Virus record (IMG/VR): IMGVR_UViG_3300042691_019039
Coordinates: 1 to 47,308 of that record
Source: a virus
DNA: 47,308 nt
Strand: one strand, 5' to 3'
The notes below the pieces were generated by a model, which saw nothing but the letters and a program-made list of their open reading frames with translations, did no database searches and was not told the DNA's origin. Made by a program: the position numbers and the translations under genes. Position 1 is the first letter of the stretch, and every line of letters begins with the position of its first letter. Positions 34,074 through 45,100 of this stretch are shown piece by piece.

Positions 34074-34083
34074 TATATTTATA
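34074..34083 (+). promoter_or_regulatory. TATATTTATA motif, candidate late promoter
   Basis: A 10 of 10 match lies in the 60-base gap before the first large fibre, 37 bases from the ATG. A GGAG sequence (34105-34108) lies 12 bases before ATG 34121, a second case of a Shine-Dalgarno-like signal. Confidence 0.45.
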
Positions 34084-34120
34084 CATTGAATAACTATAAT
34101 TAACGGAGAATAACTAAAAT

Positions 34121-36640
34121 ATGGCGCAAATAATTAAACACAGACGTGGTAGTTTAGAAGCACTATCAGCAGTCACAGCTTCACTTCAAAAAGGTGAAAT
34201 AATCATAGCTTCGGGTTCATCGAATCTAACAACAACAAATGGAACTTCGATAGTATTTGCAGTACCAGAAAGTGGTTCCGTTCAGGCCGTAAACAGATTT
34301 CTTATAGGTGATAATGCACCAAATACTTTTGCTGCAGGAACATATAATGGAATGGTAAAGGGTGTTCCTTACTATGCAAGTGGTAGTTCCACTCTTTATT
34401 TATTGGGTGAGGGAAGTAATGATATTCCAAATTTAGTTGGTAACATTTCTGTATTCTCTGCATCGGTTGATAGTAGATTAGATGCTGTTGAATCTTCAAT
34501 TGGTGGAGGCGGAGGAACGGGTATTGGTGATAGAGTTGCATCATTGGAAGTAGCATCAGCTAGTTTAAATTCTTTTAGTTCTTCCCAGTTAAATAAAGAT
34601 TCAAATTTAGCAACTTATACAGGTTCAGTTAGTACTAGATTGACAGAAATTGGAGTAGTTAGTGGAAGTTTAATATTATCAGCATCTGCAGCTAATGTTT
34701 CTATTACAAATTTAAATACATTTAGCGGTTCTCAATTAACGCAAAATTCCACTTTAGCAACTTACACAGGTTCACTAAATACAAGACTAACCGAAATTGG
34801 TGTAGTGACTGGTTCATTAATTCAATCCGCATCAGTTGATAGAGTTTCTATTACAAATTTAAATACATTTAGTGGTTCTCAATTAGATAAGGATTCAACT
34901 TTAGCAACTTACACAGGTTCGCTTAATACTAGATTAACCGAAATTGGTGTAGTAACTGGTTCATTAATTTCATCAGCATCAAATCAATTAACAAGATTTG
35001 AAAACTTTACATCATCATTTAGTACTGCATTTGGTTTAAGTGGAGCAAATGTTACTATTAATGGTAACCTAACCGTTGCAGGAACAACTACAGCAGTAAA
35101 TTCTACTACAATTCAATTGGGTGATAATATTATTGAGTTGAATGGTAGTGGTGTAGCAAATGGTGGTTTATTAGTTAAAGACCCGACCGCACCAAATACA
35201 GCAAGTGGTTCATTACTATGGGATTCTACAAACGATTATTGGAAGGCGGGTGTAAAGGATGCGGAAAGTAAAATTCTTTTAGCAGGTGGTGATTCGGTAG
35301 TTTCAGGATCATCTCAAATAAATGTTTATAATACTACTAATTTTTCTACATTCAATAGTACATTAGCAACCATAACAGGTTCTTTAATATCTACAGCATC
35401 TGACCATGAGAGTAGAATCGATACAATTGAAGCATCATTAGGTGGCGGTGGTTCTGTTGGTAGTAGAGTTGCGGGTTTAGAAGCATTAACAGGATCATAC
35501 GCAACTACAGGTTCAAATACATTTGTTGGTAATCAAACTATAAGTGCATCACTTTTTGTAAGTGGTACGGTAAACTTTAATAACGCCGTAGCAGTTAATG
35601 ATGCAAATATGAATTTGACAAATAGTTCTTCATTGAACTTAACTTCAGGTTCTTCAATTTATGTTAATGGTGCAGGTGTAATTAGTGGTTCTATTAGTGG
35701 TATTGGAAATGTAACTGCATATAGTTCTTCCGTTTCTACACAATTAACAAGTATAGGAACATTTACAGGTTCACAATTAACACAAAATTCAACATTAGCA
35801 ACTTATACGGGTTCTGTAAATACAAGATTAACCGAAATTGGTGTAGTAAGTGGTTCGTTAATAAGTTCGGCATCTGCTGATAGAGTTTCTATAACAAATT
35901 TAAATTCATTCAGTAGTTCCCAATTAACTCAAAATACTACATTAGCAACTTATACAAGTTCAGTTAATACTAGATTGACAGAAATTGGAGTAGTTAGTGG
36001 TTCATTAATTACATCGGCATCTGCGGCAAATGTTTCTATTACAAATTTAAATACATTTAGCGGTTCTCAATTAAGTAAAGATTCTACATTAAGTACATAT
36101 ACTGCATCGGTTGAAACTAGATTCAGTACATTAGCAACTACAACGGGTTCTTTAAGTAATAGAATTACCACATTAGAAGGTAGTGGAACTATACAGGGTG
36201 TGGGTACTACAAATAATGTTACTTTTGGAAGTTTAACTACTTCAAATAATGTGACAGTTGGTGGTGATTTGATTGTACAAGGTAATACGGTAACATTAAA
36301 CACTACACAATTAGTAGTTGAGGATAAATTAATTTCTTTAGCAAGTGGTTCAGCAAACGCTACCGCAGCTAATGGAGCAGGAATAGAAGTAATAGGAGCA
36401 AACGCAACGTTTACATACGATTCTACACCAAATGCATGGACTGCAAACATTCCAATTAGCGCATCAGCAGTAACGGCATCTGTTAATGTTCCTGGATTTG
36501 GTTCTTCAAAAAGATTAGCATTTAGAAGTACAATTGGCAATTTAGATTTTGTTGCAGCACCATCAACAAACGGTGATTTAGTACAATGGAATGGTACTGA
36601 TTTTGTAATGAGTAATGTAATTGATGGTGGTTCTTTCTAA
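34121..36640 (+). CDS. large tail fibre protein A (repeat-rich)
   Basis: The 839-residue protein starts with a short basic attachment segment (IIKHRRGSLEALSAV) and continues as a Ser/Thr/Asn-rich fibre. It carries five copies of a TRLTEIGVVSGSLI-type repeat (variants IGVVTGSLI), each followed by SAS and preceded by LATYTGS. Two GNLTVAGTTT / GDLIVQGNTV modules with DNIIELNGSG or EDKLISLASGS resemble those of other phage fibres. It ends FVMSNVIDGGSF without a chaperone domain. It is one of three paralogous fibres. A host-binding role is inferred. Confidence 0.85.
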   Translation: MAQIIKHRRGSLEALSAVTASLQKGEIIIASGSSNLTTTNGTSIVFAVPESGSVQAVNRFLIGDNAPNTFAAGTYNGMVKGVPYYASGSSTLYLLGEGSNDIPNLVGNISVFSASVDSRLDAVESSIGGGGGTGIGDRVASLEVASASLNSFSSSQLNKDSNLATYTGSVSTRLTEIGVVSGSLILSASAANVSITNLNTFSGSQLTQNSTLATYTGSLNTRLTEIGVVTGSLIQSASVDRVSITNLNTFSGSQLDKDSTLATYTGSLNTRLTEIGVVTGSLISSASNQLTRFENFTSSFSTAFGLSGANVTINGNLTVAGTTTAVNSTTIQLGDNIIELNGSGVANGGLLVKDPTAPNTASGSLLWDSTNDYWKAGVKDAESKILLAGGDSVVSGSSQINVYNTTNFSTFNSTLATITGSLISTASDHESRIDTIEASLGGGGSVGSRVAGLEALTGSYATTGSNTFVGNQTISASLFVSGTVNFNNAVAVNDANMNLTNSSSLNLTSGSSIYVNGAGVISGSISGIGNVTAYSSSVSTQLTSIGTFTGSQLTQNSTLATYTGSVNTRLTEIGVVSGSLISSASADRVSITNLNSFSSSQLTQNTTLATYTSSVNTRLTEIGVVSGSLITSASAANVSITNLNTFSGSQLSKDSTLSTYTASVETRFSTLATTTGSLSNRITTLEGSGTIQGVGTTNNVTFGSLTTSNNVTVGGDLIVQGNTVTLNTTQLVVEDKLISLASGSANATAANGAGIEVIGANATFTYDSTPNAWTANIPISASAVTASVNVPGFGSSKRLAFRSTIGNLDFVAAPSTNGDLVQWNGTDFVMSNVIDGGSF

Positions 36641-36664
36641 TAAAAAATAAATAAATAATTTAAA

Positions 36665-36687
36665 GACCCTTCTTCGGAAGGGTTTTT
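36665..36687 (+). terminator. intrinsic terminator after fibre A
   Basis: ACCCTTC and GAAGGGT form a 7-bp stem closed by a TTCG loop (the stable CUUCGG tetraloop), followed by a T run. It lies 25 bases past the fibre A stop and divides the fibre module into two transcripts. Confidence 0.9.
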
Positions 36688-36698
36688 ATTTTATATGG

Positions 36699-36708
36699 TA
36701 TATTTATT
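36699..36708 (+). promoter_or_regulatory. TATATTTATT motif, candidate late promoter
   Basis: A 9 of 10 match lies immediately after the terminator and upstream of the short fibre gene at 36759. Its position, after a terminator, again fits a promoter. Confidence 0.45.
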
Positions 36709-36711
36709 AAA

Positions 36712-36725
36712 GTAGTATATACTAC
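36712..36725 (+). repeat. perfect 14-bp palindrome GTAGTATATACTAC
   Basis: The sequence equals its own reverse complement and starts 4 bases after the TATATTTATT motif, where transcription start would be expected. It could be an operator for a dimeric regulator or a 5' hairpin. It is the only palindrome of this kind I noticed next to one of the motif sites, apart from the motif-based one at 42109. Confidence 0.5.
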
Positions 36726-36758
36726 CCAGTCGTTATATAACTTTAGAATAGACTAAAT

Positions 36759-37406
36759 ATGTCACAAACAATCGTACTGAAACGTTCTGCGTTACCAGGT
36801 AAGGTACCAGATACGGGTTCACTTAATTTGGGAGAAATTGCAATAAATACCTACGATGGTAAGGTATATCTCAAACGTTCAGGTTCGATTGAGTCTATTC
36901 AGTCGTTAGTAACAACTGATTCTATAACCACAGGTTCAATTACACTTACTCAAACCGGTTCATTTGGTGAATTGGTATTAACTCAAGATGCAAATATAGG
37001 TAGAGACCTATTTGTATCTAGAGATATTATTACAAATGGTGATATTGATGTTTTAGGTGATATAACGGGTTCAAATTTATTAGTAAGAGGAAATATTGTA
37101 GCGCAACAATTGATTATTAGTTCTTCGGTAACTAATATGACCACGCAGTTTGCAAGTGGTTCTACATCTTTTGGTGATACGATAACAGATACACACATAT
37201 TTACAGGGTCTATATCGGTTACAGGAAGTATAACAGCTACATCTTTTGTTGGAGATGGTAGTTCGTTAACAAATTTACCACCTGCAGATTTATCATCTGC
37301 AACATTGGAAAGTATAGATGGTAACAACATACCAAACCGCTCAATTGCGGATATATTTTTACAATTAGCCACAGCACAGATAATAGATTTGGATTTTAAT
37401 GATTAG
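36759..37406 (+). CDS. short tail fibre / fibre connector protein
   Basis: The 215-residue protein opens IVLKRSALPGKVPDTGSLNLGEIAINTYDGKVYLKR, a leader I recognise in many phage fibre proteins where it binds the virion. Beta-strand repeats follow (SITLTQTGSFGELVL, IGRDLFVSRDIITNGDIDVLGDI, SISVTGSITATSFVGDGSSLTNL) and a helical trimer-like C-terminus. It probably forms a short trimeric fibre or links longer fibres to the baseplate. It has no S74 domain. Confidence 0.75.
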   Translation: MSQTIVLKRSALPGKVPDTGSLNLGEIAINTYDGKVYLKRSGSIESIQSLVTTDSITTGSITLTQTGSFGELVLTQDANIGRDLFVSRDIITNGDIDVLGDITGSNLLVRGNIVAQQLIISSSVTNMTTQFASGSTSFGDTITDTHIFTGSISVTGSITATSFVGDGSSLTNLPPADLSSATLESIDGNNIPNRSIADIFLQLATAQIIDLDFND

Positions 37407-37408
37407 TG

Positions 37409-37417
37409 ATATTTATA
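37409..37417 (+). promoter_or_regulatory. ATATTTATA motif, candidate late promoter
   Basis: The core 9 bases match in the 31-base gap before fibre B, 20 bases from ATG 37438. Confidence 0.42.
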
Positions 37418-37437
37418 CAAAACAGAAAAGACATTAG

Positions 37438-40400
37438 ATGGCAGCTATATTTACATTAAGAAAAGGTACTTCAAATTATTCAACAATTGCCGATGCGGAA
37501 TTATACTTACATCAAGGTAGTGGTTCTATTCAATTCGGAAGCGGTTCAGGAAACGCAGTTACATTATTACCTTTAAATGTACCTGCAAATGGAAATATTA
37601 GATTAACAGGAGATATAACCGCATCAAACGCATATTTTACAAATAATGTTAGAATTGATGGTAATATTATTTTAGGAGATTCAGCAGCAGGTGATACAAT
37701 TCAATCAATAGGTGTATTTACAACAAATTTAATACCACAAGGTAGTAGAAATGTTGGTTCAACAGATGCATACTGGTCTAATGTATACGCAACATCTATA
37801 TCAGGAGCAATAGCTGCAACGAATGGTGTAATATCAGGTTCGGCACAAATACCATCATTATTACCTTCTGGAATTGTATCGGGTTCATCACAAATAGTAT
37901 TAAGAAGTACAGATGGTTTTTCTGCATACGATTCCGCTATATCAACTATAACGGGTTCATTGATTGCATCTGCATCTACTGCAAAGACAGCAAATGATTT
38001 GCAAGATGTAAACATTATAAATTTAAACTTAACAACGGCAAGTTTAAATACTTCCGTTTCAAACTTAAATTTAACAACTGCAAGTTTAAACACTTCCGTT
38101 TCAAATTTAAATACAGCAACTGCTAGTATTAATTTAACAACTGCAAGTTTAAATACTTCTGTTTCAAACTTAAATACAACAACTGCAAGTTTAAATACTT
38201 CTGTTTTAAATTTAGAATTATTTAGTTCATCACAACTTAATAAAGATTCTGATTTAGCAACTTATACTGGATCAGTTAATACTAGATTGGCAGAAATTGG
38301 GGTAGTATCGGGAAGTTTAATAGTATCCGCATCATCTTTTGAAACAAGAAGTGCAACTTTAGCAACTTATACAGCTTCTGTCAATACAAGATTAACTGAA
38401 ATTGGAGTTGTAAGTGGAAGCTTAATAGCATCAGCATCTGCAGTTTCTACAAGTGTTTGGTATCTAAATCAAACTAGCCAATCGTTAGAAATAAGAAATA
38501 CAACATTGGCAAGTGTAACAAGTTCGTATGATACAAGATGGTCTACATTAGCAAGTTATACCGGTTCCAATGATACTACTAATACAAATCAAAATAGTAG
38601 ATTAACTGCACTTGAAGTTAGTAGTGCTTCGGTTCATGATTATACCGCATCACTTAAAACTGCGTTGGATGTGAGTGGGCAAAATTTGACTGTTTATGGA
38701 AATTTGACGGTTCAAGGAACACAAACCACACTTAATACAAACGAAGTAATTGTTGAAGATAAAACATTAACTTTGGCAAGTGGTTCAACAACATCGGCAG
38801 AAGCAGATGGAGCAGGTGTTCAAATAGCAGGTGCAAACGTAACAATGAGTTGGGATAACTCAAATACTAGAGTTTTATTTAATACTAACTTGGGAATCAT
38901 TGGTTCAATAAGTTCATCTACATTAGTTGGTTTAAATGGTGCAAGTGTAGTATCTTATTCATCATCGGTAACTAATAGATTAACTAATTTAGAATATAAA
39001 TCAGGAAGTGTTGATATAAGATTAACAGAAATAGGTGTAGTATCAGGAAGTTTAATTAATTCAGCATCATCTTTTGAAACAAGAAATCTAACTTTAGCAA
39101 CATATACTGGATCAGTTAATACTAGATTAACCGAAATAGGAGTTGTAAGTGGAAGTTTAATAACATCAGCATCATCTTTTGAAACAAGAAATGCAACTTT
39201 AGCAAATGTAACAAGTTCTATAAATAATAGATTAACCGAAATAGGTGTAGTATCAGGAAGCTTAATAGCATCAGCATCCGCAGTTTCTACAAGTGTTTGG
39301 CATTTACATCAATTTAGTTCATCACAACTTATTAAAGATTCTGATTTAGCAACTTATACAGGTTCGATAAATACTAAATTTGATGATTTAAAAAATTATA
39401 CAGGTTCAGTAAATACAACATTGACTCAAATTGGTGTAGTATCTGGAAGTTTAATTAATTCAGCATCATCTTTTGAAACAAGATTTGGAGCAGTAGCAAC
39501 TATTAGTGGTTCATTAATATCAACTGCATCTAACCATGAGAACAGAGTTGTGGCATTGGAATCAACTGCATCATATTTACAGGGAACTTTTTCTACTTCT
39601 GTTGATAGTAGACTTGATAATTTAGAATCTGCATCATCAAGTTTCAGTTCATCTATACTTAATTTAAATGAATTTAGTTCATCACAACTTACACAAAATA
39701 GTAATTTAGCAACTCATACTGGTTCAGTTAATACGAGATTGACAGAAATAGGAGTTGTTACGGGTTCACTAATAATTTCAGCATCAAACGCAAAAACTAC
39801 AAATGATGCACAAGATATTAGTATTTCCAAACTAAACGATGCAACGGCTAGTTTATTCATATCATCATCTACGTTGACTGCATCGTTCACAGCTTTACGT
39901 TCAGAGTTTAATACATTGACAGCATCTGTTGATCCTGGAAACGTATCATCTCAATTTTCTAATATTAATACAAGATTTACTACATTAGCGACCTTAACAG
40001 GTTCATATGATACTAGATTTACAGAAATTGGAGTTGTTAGTGGTTCTTTAATCACTTCAGCATCAGCAGCAAAGACTACAAATGATACACAAGATGGAAG
40101 ATTAAATAATTTAGAATCCAAATCAGGAAGTGTAGATACAAGATTAACTGAAATCGGTGTAGTAACAGGTAGTTTAATACTATCAGCATCTAATCACCAA
40201 ATATCTATATCAAATTTAAATTCATTTACCGCATCACAATCAACAGCAAGTTTAGTAAATAGATTAAATGCAATAGAAAGTGTAAGTGGAAGTTGGATTA
40301 CAGAAAGTGAAACGGGTTCATATGAAATTAGATTTGCTACAATAGGAACCTACACAGGTTCGGTTGAAACAAGATTGATAGAAGTTAGTGTTGTAACTGG

Positions 40401-42108
40401 TAGTTTAATTGCATCAGCATCAGTAACTAAAACAACAAACGATACGCAAGGTGTTTCAATTACTAATTTAAATTCAACAACTGCAAGTTTAAATACTTCA
40501 GTTTCAAATATTAACTCATTCAGTTCATCGCAATTAACTCAAAATACTGCATTAGCAACTATTTCGGGTTCATTGATTAGTTCAGCATCTGCAGCAAGTG
40601 TTTCAATTGCAGAATTAAATACATATTCGGCATCTCTTAAAACGGCTATTGGAGTTTCAGGACAAAATGTTACTATAAATGGTGATTTAACTGTTGCAGG
40701 AACAACAACTACTATAAATTCGACTACTGTTAATATAGGTGATAACATTATTCAACTTAATGGTACAGGAGCAACTAATGGTGGTTTGGTAGTTAGAGAT
40801 GCAACAGCAGCAACGACAGTATCTGGTTCATTATTATGGGATACTACAAACGATAAGTGGATAGCAGGTCCTTTAGGTTCTGAAGATGATGTAGTTTTAA
40901 GAACATTAGGACAAACACTTACTAATAAAACAATAAGTGGTGCAAGTAATACTTTAACTAATATTGGCAACGCATCTCTTACAAATAGCTCAATAACAAT
41001 AGCAGGAACTTCTACCGCTTTGGGTGGAACTATCACATTAGCAACAATCACCGGAAATAGTGGAATATTATCAGGCTCTGCACAATTGGGTGGAATATAT
41101 GAAACAACCGGTAGAGGTATAGTTAGTGGAAGTTCGCAGATAACACCATTATTACCAGCTGGATTAATTTCGGGATCATCACAAGTAACGGGAATAACAA
41201 ATGCACAATTAGTAAATTCAGCAATAACAATAGCAGGAACTTCTACATCATTAGGTGGAACCATTACTTTAGCAACTATAACAGGTAACTCTGGAATAAT
41301 TTCAGGCTCAAGTCAATTGGGTGGAATATATGAAACTACAGGTAGAGGAATAGTATCTGGTTCATCCCAATTAACAGCTGACTTCGATAGTAGATATCTA
41401 AATACAGGCGGAGATTCCGTTGTATCAGGTTCATCTCAAATAGATGCCACTTTAACTACAAATTGGGCAACAGGCATTAAAACACAACTTAATAGTAATA
41501 CGGTCATATCAGGTTCTTCGCAAGTATATTCAGGTGTAAGTGGTGATATTACAATCGGTTCAAATGGTGTTGCAACAATCGCAAATAATTCCGTTTTACT
41601 TGGAACTGATACCGTTGGCAGTTATGTTGCATCATTGGTAGAGGGTACTGGTGTAACTATAACAAATAATAGTGGTGAAGGTACAACACCAACAATAGCA
41701 ATAGGACAAGCAGTATCAACTTCATCTAATGTTCAATTTGCTTCATTAGGAATTGGAATGGCCGCAAGTGGTACTACCGGTAGAATTGATGCAACAAATG
41801 ATATCGTAGCATTCTCATCTTCGGATAAAAGATTTAAAGATAATATCAAACCAATAGAAAATGCTTTAGAAAAAATACAAAGTGTTGGTGGATATGAATT
41901 TGATTGGAAAGAGGAAAATAAAATAGAGCATGGATATGAAGGACATGATATTGGTGTAATAGCACAAGAAATCGAAGCAATTGCACCAGAATTAGTTCAA
42001 ACTCGTGAAAATGGATATAAAGCAGTAAAATATGATAAGATTGTTCCACTTTTAATTGAAGCGATTAAAGAATTATCAGCGAAAGTAAAAGAATTGGAAA
42101 GTAAATAG
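37438..42108 (+). CDS. long tail fibre protein B with Peptidase_S74 chaperone
   Basis: The 1556-residue protein has an N-terminal FTLRKGTSNYSTI virion-attachment-like segment, then NIRLTGDITASNAYF and IGVFTTNLIP modules, a tandem 14-residue NLNTTTASLNTSVS repeat, and about ten degenerate TRLTEIGVVSGSLI-type repeats. Two GNLTVQGTQTTLN / GDLTVAGTTTTIN modules follow. The C-terminal 95 residues are an intramolecular chaperone (Peptidase_S74): AFSSSDKRFKDNI, IEHGYEGHDIGVIAQE and a final coiled coil. The Ser-Lys dyad is S1462 and K1467 (spacing 5, as in endosialidase), so self-cleavage should occur before S1462. It is a trimeric host-binding fibre by inference. Confidence 0.9.
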   Translation: MAAIFTLRKGTSNYSTIADAELYLHQGSGSIQFGSGSGNAVTLLPLNVPANGNIRLTGDITASNAYFTNNVRIDGNIILGDSAAGDTIQSIGVFTTNLIPQGSRNVGSTDAYWSNVYATSISGAIAATNGVISGSAQIPSLLPSGIVSGSSQIVLRSTDGFSAYDSAISTITGSLIASASTAKTANDLQDVNIINLNLTTASLNTSVSNLNLTTASLNTSVSNLNTATASINLTTASLNTSVSNLNTTTASLNTSVLNLELFSSSQLNKDSDLATYTGSVNTRLAEIGVVSGSLIVSASSFETRSATLATYTASVNTRLTEIGVVSGSLIASASAVSTSVWYLNQTSQSLEIRNTTLASVTSSYDTRWSTLASYTGSNDTTNTNQNSRLTALEVSSASVHDYTASLKTALDVSGQNLTVYGNLTVQGTQTTLNTNEVIVEDKTLTLASGSTTSAEADGAGVQIAGANVTMSWDNSNTRVLFNTNLGIIGSISSSTLVGLNGASVVSYSSSVTNRLTNLEYKSGSVDIRLTEIGVVSGSLINSASSFETRNLTLATYTGSVNTRLTEIGVVSGSLITSASSFETRNATLANVTSSINNRLTEIGVVSGSLIASASAVSTSVWHLHQFSSSQLIKDSDLATYTGSINTKFDDLKNYTGSVNTTLTQIGVVSGSLINSASSFETRFGAVATISGSLISTASNHENRVVALESTASYLQGTFSTSVDSRLDNLESASSSFSSSILNLNEFSSSQLTQNSNLATHTGSVNTRLTEIGVVTGSLIISASNAKTTNDAQDISISKLNDATASLFISSSTLTASFTALRSEFNTLTASVDPGNVSSQFSNINTRFTTLATLTGSYDTRFTEIGVVSGSLITSASAAKTTNDTQDGRLNNLESKSGSVDTRLTEIGVVTGSLILSASNHQISISNLNSFTASQSTASLVNRLNAIESVSGSWITESETGSYEIRFATIGTYTGSVETRLIEVSVVTGSLIASASVTKTTNDTQGVSITNLNSTTASLNTSVSNINSFSSSQLTQNTALATISGSLISSASAASVSIAELNTYSASLKTAIGVSGQNVTINGDLTVAGTTTTINSTTVNIGDNIIQLNGTGATNGGLVVRDATAATTVSGSLLWDTTNDKWIAGPLGSEDDVVLRTLGQTLTNKTISGASNTLTNIGNASLTNSSITIAGTSTALGGTITLATITGNSGILSGSAQLGGIYETTGRGIVSGSSQITPLLPAGLISGSSQVTGITNAQLVNSAITIAGTSTSLGGTITLATITGNSGIISGSSQLGGIYETTGRGIVSGSSQLTADFDSRYLNTGGDSVVSGSSQIDATLTTNWATGIKTQLNSNTVISGSSQVYSGVSGDITIGSNGVATIANNSVLLGTDTVGSYVASLVEGTGVTITNNSGEGTTPTIAIGQAVSTSSNVQFASLGIGMAASGTTGRIDATNDIVAFSSSDKRFKDNIKPIENALEKIQSVGGYEFDWKEENKIEHGYEGHDIGVIAQEIEAIAPELVQTRENGYKAVKYDKIVPLLIEAIKELSAKVKELESK
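38021..38213 (+). repeat. tandem 42-bp coding repeats in fibre B
   Basis: About four imperfect units encode a 14-residue period (NLNLTTASLNTSVS and variants TTASLNTSVSNLN), two heptads each with Leu/Val spacing, suggestive of a triple coiled coil or beta-helix shaft. Unit differences are mostly synonymous, so the repeats are under protein-level selection. Shorter TASLNTSVS runs also recur in fibre C. Confidence 0.8.
41779..41827 (+). repeat. 49-bp exact direct repeat (copy 1) across S74 cleavage site
   Basis: This block in fibre B is identical over 49 bases to 47056-47104 in fibre C; it encodes RIDATNDIVAFSSSD, spanning the S74 auto-cleavage point. Flanking sequence on both sides is diverged at the DNA level. 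Confidence 0.88.
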
Positions 42109-42122
42109 ATATTTATAAATAT
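42109..42122 (+). promoter_or_regulatory. ATATTTATAAATAT palindrome, candidate late promoter
   Basis: The gap motif is here part of a perfect 14-base palindrome that begins directly after the fibre B stop, containing both ATATTTATA and the T4-type TATAAATA. It lies 34 bases before ATG 42157. A GAAGG (42144-42148) lies 8 bases before that ATG, a further Shine-Dalgarno-like signal. Confidence 0.45.
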
Positions 42123-42156
42123 TATACAATAACGTACTAAAAAGAAGGTAAACTAG

Positions 42157-45100
42157 ATGGCACTTAAATTTAGACGTGGGACAACCGCACAGAAATCAGG
42201 TTCGTTAGCATTCGGAGAACCATATGTAAATACTACATTAGGAACATTACAAGTAGGTTTAGATACAGGAGATGTAACATTAGCAACGTTTGGAGCAACG
42301 GCTACAGGTCAATTTGGTGCAATTTCTGGTTCGTCTTTAGAAATTTCAGGTAATGCGGTAGTTTACGGAAATCTTACATTGGGTGGTAACATCACAATAG
42401 GTGACCAAACAGCAGATACGGTTGTTGTATCTGCAAATTTAAGTTCATCACTTATACCTTCAAACGATAATACATTTGATTTAGGTAGTTCATCTAAAAA
42501 ATATAAAGATATATACATAGGTGGAAATATTACTGTCGGCGGAAACGTTGATGGTGTTGATATTTCGGTTCTAAATTCAAATATAAACTCTACAACTGCA
42601 AGTTTAATAATTGAAACTACAAATTTAGAGTTATTCAGTTCTTCACAACTTACACAAAATAGTAATTTAGCAACTTATACCGCATCAGTTGATGGTAGAT
42701 TTACTAATTTAGGAACTTATACAGGTTCAGTAGATACAAGGTTTACCACATTAGCAACCTATACGGGTTCTATTAATACTTCAATAACTAACTTAAATTT
42801 ATCATCCGCATCACAGCAGGTATCGATTGATAATTTAAATTCATTTAGCGCATCCGAAAATAGTAAATCATCGAATTTAGCAACTTATACCGCTTCGGTT
42901 GATACAAGATTTGGTACTTTGGGAACTTATAGTGGTTCAGTAGATACAAGGTTTACCACATTAGGAACTTATACATCATCTCTTGAAACAAGAATGACGG
43001 CTGTAGGAACCGCAACAGGTTCATTAAATACATCGGTTTCCAATTTAAACTCCGCAACTGCAAGTTTAATAATTGAAACTACAAATTTAGAGTTATTCAG
43101 TTCCTCTGTATTGACTAGATTAACCGAAATTGGAGTAGTTAGTGGTAGTTTGATTACATCAGCATCTGCAGCAAAAACCACAAACGATTCACAGGGTGTA
43201 AGTATAACAAATATAAATTCAGCAACGGCAAGTTTAATAATTGAAACTACAAATTTAGAGTTATTCAGTTCCTCACAACTTACACAAAATAGTAATTTAG
43301 CAACTTATACAGGTTCGGTTACTACAAGATTGACTGAAATTGGAGTAGTTAGTGGTAGTTTGATTACATCAGCAAGTGCTGCATCGATAGCAAATATTAA
43401 TTTAAACTCTTATACAAGTTCTCTAAAAACGGCTTTATCCGTAAGTGGAGCAGATTTGACAGTTTTGGGTAACTTAACTGTACAAGGTGATACAACAACA
43501 CTTAATACAACTAATCTTTTAGTTGAAGATAAACTAATTGAATTAGCAATAGGTACAACTGCTTCCGTTGATGCAAATGGAGCAGGTATTTTTATTAGTG
43601 GTGCAAATGCAAGTATTCTTTGGGACCACACCAACTCTACTTTAGATATTAATAAATCAGTTGATGTTGTAGGAAATATTACACTAACAGGAACCGTTGA
43701 TGGAGTAGACGTTTCTGTTTTAAATTCAAATGTAAATTTAACAACTGCAAGTTTAAACACTTCAGTAATAAATATTAATTCTTTTACTTCATCAGCTGGT
43801 GTTAGACTTACAAATTTAGAAACAACTTCTGCAAGTGTTAATACTTCTATAACAAATCTTAACTCATTTAGTTCTTCGGAAAATACTAAATCTACAACTT
43901 TAGCAACCTTAACTGGTTCATATGATACGAGATTTACAACTTTAGGAACATATACAGGTTCAGTAGATACGAGATTTACTACTCTTGCAACCTTAACTGG
44001 TTCTTACGATACAAGACATACGGCTATAGGCACGTACACATCATCTCTAGAAACAAGAATGAGTACAGTAGCAACAGCAACAGGTTCATTAAACACTTCC
44101 GTTTCAAACATAAATTCTACAACTGCTAGTTTAAATACTTCAGTAACGAACTTAAACTCATTTAGTTCATCTCAATTAACTCAAAATAGTACATTAGCAA
44201 CTTATACGGGTTCAGTTAATACAAGGTTGACAGAAATCGGTGTAGTTAGTGGAAGTTTAATAGCATCAGCATCAGCAGCAAAGACTACAAATGATTCACA
44301 AGGAGTTTCAATAACAAACTTAAATTTAACAACTGCAAGTTTAAACACTTCAGTAAGTAATATTAATTCATTTACAGCTTCGGAAAATACTAAATCTTCA
44401 ACTTTAGCTACTTATACAGCTTCAGTAGATACGAGATTTACTACTCTTGCAACCTTAACTGGTTCTTACGATACAAGACATAATACAATAGGTACTTACA
44501 CTTCATCTTTAGAAACAAGAATGACAGCTGTAGGAACTACAACAGGTTCATTAAATACTTCAGTTTCGAATTTAAACTCACATACTGCATCTGCGTTAAC
44601 TAGATTAAGTAATTTAGAAACTGAAACTTCTAATTTAGAATTGACAACCGCAAGTTTAAATACTTCGGTTAGTAATTTGAACTCTTATACAAGTTCTTTT
44701 CCAACAGCAACCGTAAGTTTATCAAATAAAACTATAAGTGGTGCAAATAATACATTGAGTAGTATTGCAAATTCATCTCTTACAAATAGTTCAATTACTA
44801 TTGCAGGAACATCAACCGCTTTGGGTGGAACTATTACTGCGGCTACAATATTACAAGGTACTGGAGTTGTTTCGGGTTCATCACAGGTAGATGTAACAGC
44901 AACTACAAATTATTCAGTAATAAGTGGACAATTTACAGGAGTGCAATCAGCAACCAGTTCATTAAACACTTCAGTTTCTAATTTAAACTCCGCAACTGCA
45001 AGTTTAATAATTGAAACTACAAATTTAGAATTATTTAGCGCTTCGGCAAATACAAGATTTACTACATTAGCAACCTTAACGGGTTCATATGATACAAGAT

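Noticed and set aside
38021-38213. CRISPR-like array
   Set aside because: Repeats are contiguous coding units without spacers and preserve a 14-residue protein period.
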